Assembly: GCF_000471905.2 (NCBI RefSeq)
Contig: NW_006499617.1
Coordinates: 2,557,304-2,621,303, forward strand
Source: Amborella trichopoda
Lineage: Eukaryota > Streptophyta > Magnoliopsida > Amborellales > Amborellaceae
DNA: 64,000 bases
Reading direction: 5' to 3'
The stretch's first letter is position 1; each line of letters opens with the position of its first letter. The translations under genes and the position numbers were made by a program. The notes beneath the pieces are model-generated. The model was not told where the DNA came from and searched no databases. It worked only from the letters and a program-made list of their open reading frames with translations. This document shows, piece by piece, positions 11,014 to 22,060 of the stretch.

Positions 11014-11330
11014 GAGTGTGTTTTGATTGGAATGTAGAATTTAAAGTTTTGTTGGACCTTGTATCCTCTCACTATTATTATAGTTCCATATTTTGGTATA
11101 TCTAATGAAATTTGGACCTTTACTGCCTAATAATGCTTAAATTGTGTGGAGATCCCTTTGTATGATAACTGTGTGCAGCTTTGCTTGAGGGGTGCATCCT
11201 CCCCTAGCTAGTGAGAACTAATACATGCCCTATGATTGAAGTGATACATGTTTATGTTGTGACCCATGTGGTCAACCCTGCAATGAGTAAAATGTGAGGT
11301 GTGAAACATGGTATGAGTGCAGCGAGTGCT
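11014..11330 (+). other. Short non-coding spacer in C
   Basis: AT-rich sequence between gag and the satellite. I see no protease or reverse-transcriptase similarity and no repeat. It is probably where the pol deletion or replacement begins. Confidence 0.5.
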
Positions 11331-12430
11331 ACGAGGTTTCTTGGGCATGCTTGGAGTATACTGCATGACCCTAGTTGATATTGTGATTGTGATAGTTAGG
11401 TGCCTTCTTTGAGTGTATTGCAGGGCCTGATTTGTGATTTGTTAGCTGCCTACTTTGAGGGTATTGTAGGGCCTGACCTTGTGATAGTTGGGAGCCTGCT
11501 TTGAGCATATTGCAGGGCTTGACTTTGTGATTTGTTATGTGCATACTTTGAGCGTAATGTAGGGCTTGACTTTGTGATAGTTAAGTACCTGCTTTGAGCA
11601 TATTTTAGGCCCTGGTTTTGTCATTTGTTAGGTGCATACTTTGAGCATATTGTAGGGTCTAACCTTGTGATAGTTAGAAGCCTGCTTTGAGGGTATTACA
11701 AGGCCTAACTTTGTGATTTGTTAGGTGCCTACCTTGAGTGTACTGTAGGGCCCGACCTTGTGATAGTTAGGTACCGGCTTTAAACGTATTATAGGGCCGG
11801 ACATTATGATTTGTTAGGTGCCTGCTTTGAGCGTATTGCAGGGATTGACTTTGTGATTTGTTAGGTGCCTACTTTGAGTGTATTATAAGGCCTGACCTTG
11901 TGATAGTTAGGTGTCTGCTTTGAGCGTATTGTACAGCCTGACTTTGTGATTTGTTAGGTACCTACTTTAAGTGTATTGTAGGGCCTAACCTTGTGATAGT
12001 TAGATGCCGCCTTTGGACGTATTGCAGGGCCTGACTTGTAATTTATTAGGTGCCTACTTTGAGCGTATTATAGGGTCTGACCTTGTGATAGTTAGGTGCC
12101 TGCTTTGAGTGTATTGTAGGACCTAATATTATGATTGTACCATGGTGCCTGCTTTGAGCATATTGTAGGGATCAGCTTTGGGATTCTGTGGTGCATGCTT
12201 TAAGCGTATTGCATGACCGCGGTCGAGATTGTGATTGTACTGGGGTTTCTACTTTGAGCATACTGTAGGGCCTAACTTTGTGACTGATACTAATAGAAAG
12301 CTTGCTCTGAGCTTGTGGTAGGGCCTAACCTTATGATGGATAGTAGTGAGGCGCCTGCTTTGGGTGTATTGCAGGGCCCAGTTTTGTGACTGTGATTCTG
12401 TGATGTGTGTTTTAAGTGTATTGTATGATT
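11331..12430 (+). repeat. 46-bp satellite with two-monomer higher-order order, about 23 copies
   Basis: The monomer is about 46 bp: TTGTGATAGTTAGGTGCCTG followed by CTTTGAGCGTATTGCAGGGC and CTGAC. Two variants mostly alternate: one with GATAGTTAGG and GCCTG, one with GATTTGTTAGG and GCCTA, giving a dimer of about 92-93 bp. The alternation breaks near 11820-11870, where two GATTTG units are adjacent. It occupies the place where pol would be. Confidence 0.9.
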
Positions 12431-12737
12431 GATGCTTGTAAGGTGGCTCTTTGTGAGTATTTACGGACCTTAATTACAGATTGATACTAATAGTCAGCTG
12501 GTAGTGGCTAAACTGGTAGAGATTGATTAGAGTTGAATGGCTTGATTTGACTTATGTGTGTCAACTTGTTAATGTTGGCTGGATAGTGCGTAACACCGTG
12601 TGTGAAATATGAAGTACAGACTATGAGATGCTAAAGATAAGACAATCGACAGTTGGATGGAGCAGTAGTAGATGTGTAGGTGTCCTCCCCCAATTGTTGG
12701 ATTTTATAAGTATGATTTTGGAGATAAAATCCTTTTT
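12431..12737 (+). other. 3' untranslated end of element C
   Basis: Decayed repeat and AT-rich sequence leading to the polypurine tract. A short reverse-strand frame at 12621-12884 crosses the LTR boundary and is not credible. Confidence 0.5.
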
Positions 12738-12750
12738 AAGGGGAGGATGA
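12738..12750 (+). promoter_or_regulatory. Polypurine tract of element C
   Basis: AAGGGGAGGATGA abuts the TG of the 3' LTR, the normal position for plus-strand priming. Confidence 0.75.
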
Positions 12751-15700
12751 TGGAAGGACCCCAATTTTATGGACTTAAGACACTCACGACAGTAGGGAGA
12801 AGGAAGCACACACCCGACACCAAGGGAGAAGACTAACACTGCATGCGATTGGAGGCATTGCCGCCAGCATAAGGTGAACATCATGCACGACGTGAGGTAG
12901 CACCGTCTGAGAGTTGGAGAGAGAGTGGAGAAGCCTGGAAAGCACCATTTGGAGTAACGTCGCCTGGCTTAACGCCAAGCGTGAACACAAGGGAGTATCG
13001 TGGTTTTCATAAGGGACCATCCCCGAGTGCATAAGGGTGTATGGCTACCTCGTAAGAGTATTGCTGCGCGCGTTGAGGGCACAGGTTGGTGATCACGTGG
13101 CTGTGCGCGGGTGGTGTACAGTAGTCTAGGGAGTTTCTTCTCTCTCATGTTTTCTCTCTCTCCCTCTGTGTGCCAAGTGGCAAGGGTTTGTTGTACCCAC
13201 AAGGATGATTCTATCCCATGTTTGCTGACCCATGATGATGATGTCCCCCATGCTTGCCCTTCTCTCTCTCCTCTTGCATACCACTTGTTATTTGTATGCT
13301 GCTAACTTGTCCCATGCTACCACCACTTGTCCATTACATGCTGCCACCATATGTGACTATTTATACACCCCACCACCCATGAAATGATTTCTCTCTCTTA
13401 CCCACGTTCACCTCTCCTCTCTTGGTCATTTGAGCTCTCAAAACCTTGTTCCTTAAGCTTGGACCTTAGCCATTGGAGCTGGGCAGTCAAGGTGAAGTTG
13501 GAGGAAGACTTCGGAGTGTCATTTGTAGTAGGTAAGTGGATCTTGCTTCCATTTTTTCCTACTTTTGTTTGACATGCTATTTATATCATCAAAGTGTGAA
13601 GTTCAAGCATGAATATGGATGTGAATGTCTGTGAATGTATGACATTGAGATCTGGCTGGAATGTGCTCTGTATTTTCTAGAACTGTGACTCTTATTCGTG
13701 TCATAGATAGAGTATTGAAAATATCTATGATGGTTATGAAAATTGGTGGGAAAGAACCCCTGTGAATCTATTTTAAGATGAAAAAGACCTTGTTAATATC
13801 TAGTTTAGTTTGGAATATTATTAGTCATTTTCTGAAGTATGCCAAAACTATAAACTGAAATTCCAAGAAATTTACATACTTTTGTGATGAATGTTTGATT
13901 AAGAAAATGATATCCAATTGGTCTCAAATGACTAGCATTTGAAAATTATTTGAGTCTACTTTGAGTTTGGTGTTTATTACTAGCTAAAATTCTTGATAGT
14001 TTGGGAGATATGGCTCGTTCTATGCATGTATGTCACTGTTAGCAGACTGTGATAATTTTCAAGAATATTACTTCTATTATACTGAGAGTTTGACTAAGCA
14101 ATTGGAGCCCAAATGACACAAAATTACCGCCATTAGAAAGATATGCACGTCTAGTAAAATATTTATTTTTTCTCACTGCCAAAATTCTATATGAAAATGA
14201 AGTTATGTTTCTAATTGAGAGGATATATCACTATCGACTATTTTCCTAGATGTTTCTCTAATACTACTATGGTCACTGATTCTAACTAACCAAACGAAGT
14301 TCATTTTCAGCTTAACCACAACCATTTGAAATATCTTTGAATAGGCTAAACTTTGCGTGTAGAAACTATTTTGAAATTCTTCTTGGGTTGAAAGTTATAT
14401 TGTGTTTTATGAAGATATGTCCTTGTGGACAACTTTTATAAAACTCAAAATTTATGCCTCAGTCGCCATGGAGTTTTACTGACAAAAAGGGGACCATTTT
14501 CTTCCAAACTGCTGCCATTAGAACGGTTCATAAGTAATCTTAAATTCACAAGTTCATCACTTTTTGGAATTTCTTCTTGATTGTGAGTTATGATGTAAAA
14601 TTTAAAGACATGTCACTACCTTCACTATGCAATAGATTTTAGATAAATAATCTTTATTCTTTTGAACAACTGTTTTAAAAGTAATTGGATTTGAAAGTTG
14701 ATTTGTCTAGTGTAAAATTTGTTTTGGGACCGTCTTCAAATTCTAAACGAATCAAAAGTTATGACAATATTTACGACCAGATGTCACGACTTCAAATTGT
14801 AGTTGTAACACTCATTCAATGATATGAACACTGTTATTTTGTGGTATGAATGTTGTTATTCTGCAATATAAACACTGCTATTATGTGATATGGACACCAT
14901 TATTCTGTTATTCGCATATTGTTAAAATGTGATGCGCCACTACCAAAATGTGATATTGATGCTATCATGATGAGATACTGATATCATCCTAATGATGGTA
15001 CCATGCTGCTTATGAGTTATGTGAATGGGTACCTACTATGTGAATAATGGCACCGTGCTGCTTATGTGTGATGTGAATGGGTACCTACTGTGTGAATGAT
15101 GGTACCGTGCTGCTCATGTGTTATGTTAATGGGTGCCTGCTATGTGAATCATGGTACTGTGCCGCTTATGTTTTATGTGAATGGGTACCTACTGTGTGAA
15201 TGATGGTACCGTGCTGCTTATGCGTTATGTGAATGTGTACCTACTGTGTGAATGATGGTACCATGCTTCTTATGTGTTATATGAATGGGTACCTACTGTG
15301 TGAATGATGGTACCGTGTTGCTTATGTGTTATGTGAATAAGTACCTACTGTGTGAATGATGGTACCGTGTTACTTATGTGTTATGTGAATGGGTACCTAC
15401 TTTGGGAATGATGATACTGTGCTGCGTATGTGTTAAGTGAATGGGTGCCTACTGTGTGAATGACGGAACCGTGCTACTTATATGATATGTGACTGGGCAC
15501 CTACTGTGCGAATGATGGTGTTGGCAGCTAAGATCTTTCCCTAACTCCCCATGATAGTACGAGAGTCAGATGTGAATGTGAATATTTGGGAGTGTCACAC
15601 CCCCCCCCAGATCTTTATGGGTACTACGCAATGGGTCACCCTTTGGTAGCTGAAAATTGTGATACTGTGATTGTTATGTGATTACTTGAGATGTGAGATT

Positions 15701-16487
15701 GACCTGAGATATATAATTACCTGAGTTTTGTAAATGAACTGAGAGATGTGATTGGCCTGACGTATAGGATTAGAGAGTGGGTTGTGTTTGTTGATTTTGT
15801 TATGCTCTCCTGTTTGTGTTGATCTGATGAAATCAGATAAATTGCTCGTGTATATGATATCTTACATCTTATACTGTGCCCACTCTACCATGAAAAGAAT
15901 CATCTTATAATTGTGACATAATTGTGATGTATGACTCCTTTTTTATGAGCATAGCTTAGAACCTTGATTTGTGTGGTGTGATAATATTCATAGGCAGGGA
16001 AGCATGATATAGTGATCTACTTACTGGGCTTTTTAGCTCATTCCTTTGCTTCCACCCTTGTAGATTAGCAGCTGCAAGTTGAAGACAGGAGGGCTATGAT
16101 CATGTTTGGTGGACTGAAGGCCCGCGCTAGACAAGAAGATCTCCTTGTTTTTGTAGGTGTTAGCTGGCCGTCGACTGTACTATGTTGTTTGTGAAGCTTT
16201 GGAATTTTGTTAATAGGCTTTGGTGCCTTGAATAAATTGTAACTTTCTGGATATTATAGTTATGAATTTATGAGAATGCATATGGATATGAATGGTTTTA
16301 ATTTATCTAGCTTTTGTTGTTTATTCTTGTGGGAGTTGTGCTTTTTCTCGTAGTTGCTTTGATTTTGCAATTATGACATGTGTTTATTGCACTCGCACTT
16401 GAGTGACGCACATGACCTCTGATTGTGATCCCGCACTCTGTTGCCCTCTGGTTTAGGATGGTAGGGGTCAGGGGTGGGGTCGTGACA
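12751..16487 (+). mobile_element. Element C 3' LTR
   Basis: 3737 bp, collinear with the 5' LTR, with TG...CA ends (TGGAAGGACCCC...GTCGTGACA). It carries one copy of the 197-bp unit and a longer 52-bp array. A TATA-like TATTTATACA lies near 13359. No credible coding frame. Confidence 0.85.
14993..15510 (+). repeat. 52-bp minisatellite in the 3' LTR of C, about 10 copies
   Basis: Same unit as 8494-8950, with about one more copy, so the array changed length after insertion or at reverse transcription. Confidence 0.9.
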
Positions 16488-16492
16488 TGCTT
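16488..16492 (+). repeat. Target site duplication of element C, right copy
   Basis: TGCTT follows the terminal CA of the 3' LTR and pairs with CGCTT at 6039-6043. Confidence 0.6.
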
Positions 16493-16734
16493 GCACTCGA
16501 GACTATCACCCCCTGTTGAGTTAAATGAAGCCCCATCACTATCCCTGTGGAGTCACACTGGCCCTCCTCATCCCCAATGAAGATTTGCTTGCGTTTGCCA
16601 CTCTTTGTTGGGCCACCATCTTCATCTAAAGCTCTCCTCTTGTGAATAGCCTTAACTATTTTATCCGCAGGGAGTTAGATTGCTATTCACCGACCTATCC
16701 CCCATGGAGCTTCATCTACATGGCGACCCACATA

Positions 16735-17060
16735 ATGGTTTGCATTGCATGACCTTAAACTGCATAGCCATGGTCTGCTTTGCTTGACCTTAAACTGCAT
16801 AGCCATGGTTCTTGTTGCATGACCTTAAACTACACAACCATGTTTTGTGTTGCATGACCTTAAATTGCAAAGTCATGGTCTCAAATATATGACCTTAAAC
16901 TGTAGCGGAGGTCTAGTTGCACGACTTTAAACTACATGGTCCTAGTTGTATGACTTTAAACTACATAACCACGATCCAGCTGTATGACCTTAAACCATAG
17001 TTTACGTCCTGGTCGCAAGATGTTAAACTGCTTTGTACAGGTTCAGGAGGCATGACCTTA
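16735..17060 (+). repeat. TGACCTTAAACTGCA repeat array, second block
   Basis: About eight to nine units of 30-40 bp. It continues the repeat family of 5380-5810 and matches 31070-31330 in the mate LTR. Confidence 0.8.
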
Positions 17061-17066
17061 AAGATG

Positions 17067-17357
17067 CCCCCACATACGTGCACAACCCTTTACATGCATC
17101 TTCACGCACGCCTTCCCTGACCTACCCATTCATGTGTGCAAGCCACCTTCATTGCTTCTCCAGGGAGTCCACATACGCGCACACCCCCTTTACGTGCATC
17201 TTCATGCACACCTTTCCTAACCTACCCATTCGTGCACGCAAGCCACCTTCATTGCCTCTCTAGGGATGCCCATTACGTGCATCTTCACACACTCCTTCCC
17301 TAGCCGGTCCATTCGTGTGCACACACCACTTTTACCACCTTTCACCATTCCCCAGTG
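17067..17357 (+). repeat. 99-bp tandem triplication
   Basis: Copies start near 17067, 17168 and 17266 (ACATACG.GCACA, GCATCTTCA.GCAC, CCTTCCCT..CC, CCACCTTCATTGC). The 3' LTR has about one copy (31354-31460), so the expansion is specific to this LTR. Confidence 0.8.
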
Positions 17358-17699
17358 AGTCTTACCCATGCTCCCAAAATGACGAGCCATCTCGCCACCC
17401 ATACTCATCGTCAGCTAGTGGGTCACATTATTCACAACTCTTCACCCACCATTCATCCTTTACAAGCAACTTGGTGCCATCTTCCCAAAGTGAGTCATAA
17501 CCATCACCACACACTCCATAGTTTCCACAGATGGCTATTCATTTCAACTATGATCCAGCTGTATGACCCTAAACTATAGTACACGTCCTGACCGCATGAC
17601 GTTAAAAGGCTTTACACAGGTCTTGAAGGCATGACCTTAAAAGCATGCCTTCACAAAAAATGGGCATGGTCTACATCGGGACAAGGGAACGCCATGAGT

Positions 17700-18380
17700 A
17701 AAAATGACAGATGGGCATGGTCACGAAACCATGAGTAAGAGCGTTCCGTAGAAAAAAAAATCCAGGTGCTGTAAAAACCCCAAAAGGGAATCGTGAGGAA
17801 AAATTGATGAAAAGGGTGGACATGACCCATGAGCCCAAAAATAACAAAAGTTGGCGAAAACCATCCTTATGGTGTCACTTCCCCTATTCAAGTAAAAACC
17901 CACAAAAGGGCACTAGGACCGATGACACAGGTTGATGCAATACCGATGCTTCAACCGACACTCAATTTCTAAACAATCACAATCCTAATGAGGTCTGCCT
18001 AAAATCCTCAAATGTCAAACATCAACCAACACAAAATGGCTCATCAGGGGGAGAGAGCCGCATAAGATATCCCACATTTCAACATCAACAGCAATAACAG
18101 TCCTTGAGGGTGAGGGCGATGACTAAAAGATCCCTCCGAAATGCTAAAGACCATTACAAAGGTAAGAAACTGACGAAGCCAGGGTTTAACCTGCCACAGA
18201 CTTCAGGGTATTCCTAGCCAAATCCCCTAGCCTACATGGGACCAGGCTTTCGGCATAGGTCAGAAGCCCCCGACTGGACCCCGCTAGATGGGACCTACAG
18301 AGATACTCCGAGCATCAAAAGTAAAGCTGGTGTAGCACCAAACAATGCCGACTAAAAGGTTCTTAGCACTTGGCCTCCAC
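17700..18380 (+). other. U3 body without genes
   Basis: Unique LTR sequence matched at about 31830-32630 (CCACAAAAGGG, AAATGGCTCATC, GAAACTGA.GAAGCCAG). No credible frame and no repeat. Confidence 0.5.
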
Positions 18381-18385
18381 GTAGG

Positions 18386-18755
18386 CCTGATTCTGCCCGA
18401 GGAGGTCCCTACAAAGGTTTCATGCTTTAGAATCACAAATAGTCCCTTGAGGGTGAGGACTTCAACAAGATCCTTCAGGCCCTGATTCTATCCGAGGTGG
18501 TCCTACAAAGGCCCCACGCTTCAGAATCGTAAATAGTCCCTTGAGGGTGAGGACTTTGTTAAGATTCCTCAGGTTTGATTCTATTCGAGGAGGTCCCTAC
18601 AAAGGCCTCACACTTCAGAATCACAAATAGTCCCTTGAGGGTGAGGACTTTGACAAGATAACTCAGGCCTGATTCTATCCGAGGAGGTCACTACAAAGGC
18701 CTCACGCTTTAGAATCGTAAATAGTCCCTTGAGGGTGAGGACTTCGATAAGATCC
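18386..18755 (+). repeat. 90-bp tandem quadruplication
   Basis: Four copies of a unit reading CCTGATTCTATCCGAGGAGG, CCCTACAAAGGC, AATAGTCCCTTGAGGGTGAG, GACTT. The 3' LTR has one copy at about 32636-32730. CCCTTGAGGG inside the unit is a palindrome. Confidence 0.85.
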
Positions 18756-20100
18756 CGAAACTTCTCGAATGATTACACTTCTCGATTCTCTCGAAGCATA
18801 ACAGTCGGCGGGGCATGCTGTTGGAAGATATTTTTCATCACCATGGGGCCCCCGTTTAATAAAAGCTTAGCAAACAATGGAAATCCCTCCAGTCTCATAA
18901 TAGTCCCAAAACTGGCAAAGATCTTCATGAGGTCTCTCAAAAGTTTCCTGCCAAGTTTTGTCACATTCTGACATGTCCAAGGCACTACAGACTAGGGAAC
19001 AGTTTCGGGAAAATCAGCCTCTTGCACCTTGAAAAGGCCCCTATAACTAGAGCTATAATATTTTCGGTGTCTCAAATTTCTATGGGACCACCATTAAATC
19101 CATCATGCTTGAAAACCCCGAGGGGTCAAATTTCAGCTCGAACGGACACTCCAGGAAAACTTTACCGGTAAAAGAGTGAAACAGAAGGAGCCACATGCTA
19201 TTCTTATGCGGCTACCTAGCAAATCCACACCAATGAAGGGACAATCATGAATAGTGACTTTCAACGCTCATATCTCACCCGTCCTAAGTCATATCATGCT
19301 CAAATTTGGTGAGCATGTTTGTCTCATTAAGACGAGCGATTGGATATATGGCATGCCCGGTGATGACACCCGAGCAAGAAGAAACACTAGAGAGAAGTTG
19401 CTGATCCGTGAAGAAAGTATAGAAAAATCAGCAACATCGTGCCTCATTCGAGCGGCAGAATCACGCTGCTCGCGAGCCCGATTGATGCGAGACCAATTCC
19501 ATCAGTGCGTAGGGTCTCGAGCCATCCTTGACCTGAACCTCATACATGATGAACGGTTGAATTCTGCACACGAAGCCGACGAAGACACTGCAAATTCCGT
19601 CGTCGGAATTTCGAATTCTGGCCAAAATTCCAAAGTTGAAAAATCTTCGTTCAAGCATGTAATCGAGCTGTGTTTGTTGCCCCGTGATCGTAACGACATG
19701 TTTAGTATGATCTAGCTAAGAAATCATTGAAAAATGTCGAAGAACGAGCACACTATCGATTTGAAGTTTCAAGATCTATAAAAATTTCAAGTCACATCAT
19801 CGTGTAATAACAAAACGATGCACGACTCGAAGTTGGTATCAAATCAATTTCCATGCCGATCCCTACAAGAAAATAATCATCTTTTGATCAACTGTGCATC
19901 GGAAGGACCCCGGATCATCCATGAAAAAACATGCATGTTCTAAGGCAACACAGGGACTGTTTTCAAATTTGATGAATTGTTAAGAAGGGGCAAATCTTTC
20001 ATTTTTCATCGTATTTTTTAATTTCTTTTAATTCATTTTAATCTTACTTTTTAACAATTAAGGTTACTTTTGATCATTCACCCATGTTTGGGGCAAATTC

Positions 20101-20108
20101 TATATATA
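20101..20108 (+). promoter_or_regulatory. TATA box of element A 5' LTR
   Basis: TATATATA follows CCCATGTTTGGGGCAAATTC, the same phrase as in the 3' LTR (34202-34209). Confidence 0.7.
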
Positions 20109-20369
20109 CGTACCATCATTATATGCAAACAGAGACTCAATCCCACATAAAAGATAGAGTTCTTACTTAATATAGTTTCTCTTTCTTACCATTGTTGGGT
20201 CATGTTTGGAGAGAGAGAGAGCAAGGTGAGATAAATTTTAGATCGGTACCTCTAGGCTTGATATAAATCTTCTCTCTCTTCCTTTTCTTTTCTTCTCTCT
20301 CTTCTTCTCCTTTCTCTTCTTCTCTTTCTTCTTCCTCTTCCCCATCTGAGTTCCTCTCAGAGCCCATGA

Positions 20370-20960
20370 ACGACAATGCCAGTGCCGTGCATGCCTCTCT
20401 GGTGGTCTCACAGATCACGCTTGGTGATGGCAGCACCATGCGGGAGCTTCTCTCTTCCTTTGTTCTCCCTCCCAGCGAGGCGTGTAGATGGTGCTGCTCA
20501 TCGTCGTCCGCAGATGTACCCTCGGCATGTTAACGAAGAACACAGACGACGAAACTTGTTGCCTCTCATAGGGACTTCCTCTGTTGCGCGTTTAACATAG
20601 ACAACAATACCTATCGCTGCTAGGACGAGGTCTCAGCAACACCTATCAGCGTCCGCGAGCTTCCTTTGTATGCTCGGTGCCCATGGCAGTCCTCGAGCCT
20701 CCTTCAAGCATTCGGTGCTCGTCATTGTTCCTCCTGCATCCCACTCCTATAGTCATGCGCCTCATGAGAAATATCGATGCACGCTCCATGAGAGGCTATC
20801 GCCGCCAGCATAAGGGCGTGTTCCCTCCTCATGATGCCAATGGTGATGCCTATAGCCGCCTGGGTTTTTTTTCCTTCTTCCTCCTCGTTCTCTTTCTCTT
20901 TGTCCCCTTTTCTTCTCTTCACTCTTTTCTCTCCTCACTGGACTGAGGGTAGACATAGCC
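20370..20960 (+). repeat. Decayed U5 minisatellite of subfamily 2
   Basis: Irregular repeats on GCGAGCTTCCTTCGTATGC.. and TATCGCCG, flanked by pyrimidine tracts (20260-20345 and 20865-20935). They correspond to 34440-35190 in the mate. Lys/Glu-rich reverse-strand frames here are translations of the pyrimidine runs. Confidence 0.7.
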
Positions 20961-21163
20961 TATTGCCGCCATATCGGTCTCGATTTGTAGTAGTACTACA
21001 GTCGTGCTGGTCTTTACAACCATGGCCATCTTGCTACCTCTACGAGTCCGTAGCTTTCCGACGGTCATGCTAATCTCGCCCCTTTGTCAAATTTTCTTCT
21101 CCTTTCTCTCTTTATTGAAACCTTTCATTTCTTCACTCCCTCATATGAGCATACAATGCCCGA

Positions 21164-21196
21164 AGACAAGGGTGGGTCTCTTTGACCCACTTGTCT
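21164..21196 (+). promoter_or_regulatory. Conserved bipartite U5 hairpin
   Basis: AGACAA (21164-21169) pairs with TTGTCT (21191-21196), and GTGGGTC (21172-21178) with GACCCAC (21184-21190). That gives a 13-bp stem with a two-base bulge and a five-base loop. Equivalent hairpins occur in most other LTRs of the window. Confidence 0.7.
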
Positions 21197-21496
21197 CGCT
21201 AATTAACCATAAAGGTGTTGTACAGAAAACAAGAGGATTGCAAGTCAAGAGAAATGATTCCGAACCAGCTAAAGCAGCTTGGGGGATTTCTGCGTGATCT
21301 AAGAAGTCTCCCATGAGAGCTAGCCCGAGTAAGTCCAGAACCCACCTTAAATTCCTCTCTCATTAGTTGGTATACCTACCCTTGTTCTTGAGCAACGTTC
21401 TGAGAGAGCTATCTCAAATCTCGGGTTCGCTAAAAACCCGAGATATATGTTGCCTGATCATTTAGATCCGGAAGGCGAGATCGAGGCACCTAACTA

Positions 21497-22060
21497 AGGG
21501 ACACATCACACCGAAGCCGACAAGGCAGCCTAAGTTCTTGTCTCTAAGAGCTGAGAACCTCTGGTGCTCGTATCACCTGATACGAGGCCATGACTTGAGC
21601 GAATGCACTGGCTTCCATGAACTCTTTGCAAAGAAGATGCAACAATTCTAGGAAGCTCATGGTTGCCCAGAAGGGCACCCTCAAGTCCCTCTTCCGCTAG
21701 TGCAAGAAGAACAACTGACGTAAGCCCCGAGAAATACTGAGCCAGACCGTCTGTGAGCCCTCTTCGAGGCAACGCTCCAATAAGGTCTCATCACTCTCAA
21801 GCCTGCCAGGCAGTCTAAACACCATGTCAAGGGTACAGAAAACCTCTGGTGCCCATATCACCAAGTATGGGGCCACGAGCTAAAATAATGTTCTAGGTTC
21901 GAAGCTATACTCACTCTGAAGGTACAAGAAGGCCACATCATCTGTGCCATTCTTCGAAAGCACTTCGAAGCCGTCACTCCTATCCAAGAGGAGACCACGC
22001 TATAGGTCCCTTATGACCAAACACTGGACCCTTCAGGGCCCCCTACTTCTCGACCCTAAG
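21497..22060 (+). pseudogene. gag: Element A gag C-terminal remnant with two zinc-knuckle-like repeats
   Basis: Leader, ORF1 and most of gag are missing. Only AGGGAC of the primer site remains at 21497, and sequence then enters the gag C-terminus. Two repeats of a CX2H..GH..C motif are readable: ENLWCSYHLIRGHDLSEC (about 21553-21610) and ENLWCPYHQVWGHELK (about 21840-21895), about 285 bp apart. A single CX2H..NHX4C is seen in elements D and E upstream of the equivalent place. Such motifs bind RNA in Tat-type gag. Stops occur in every frame. The identity as a gag tail rests on this motif and on position before the protease. Confidence 0.6.

Larger units (their letters stand above)
6044..16487 (+). 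mobile_element. Element C: nested non-autonomous Ty3/gypsy retrotransposon
   Basis: A 10.4-kb element with two LTRs (6044-9915 and 12751-16487), a tRNA-Met-type primer binding site, a degenerate gag, and a polypurine tract before the 3' LTR. The LTRs open TG(T/G)AAGGACCCC and close GGGGTC(A/G)TGACA. It lies inside the U3 of the element-A 5' LTR. The internal region is only 2.8 kb and has gag plus a 46-bp satellite, with no protease, reverse transcriptase, RNase H or integrase. The LTR length, primer type and gag style suggest a Tekay/Del-like chromovirus derivative; that placement is inference. The LTRs differ by about one base in six over their first 100 bp, so the insertion is old. Confidence 0.85.
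16493..21496 (+). mobile_element. Element A 5' LTR, second part
   Basis: Continues the LTR interrupted at 6043. Text from 16520 matches 30860 onward in the 3' LTR (CATCTAAA.CTCTC, GCCTTAACTAT.TTTATC). It holds the TGACCTTAAACTGCA repeats, a 99-bp triplication, a 90-bp quadruplication, the U3 core, a TATA box at 20101, a 700-bp-plus U5, a bipartite hairpin, a GTAAGT at 21329 and the terminus CACCTAACTA at 21496 (CA decayed to TA). Frames such as 19254-19715 are not preserved in the 3' mate. Confidence 0.8.

Noticed and set aside
19254..19715. 153-codon frame in the element-A 5' LTR
   Set aside because: Lies in U3, no known family, and the mate region (about 33350-33830) does not keep the frame.
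20722..20956. Lys/Glu-rich reverse frames
   Set aside because: Reverse translation of a TTCTTCCTCC tract in U5.
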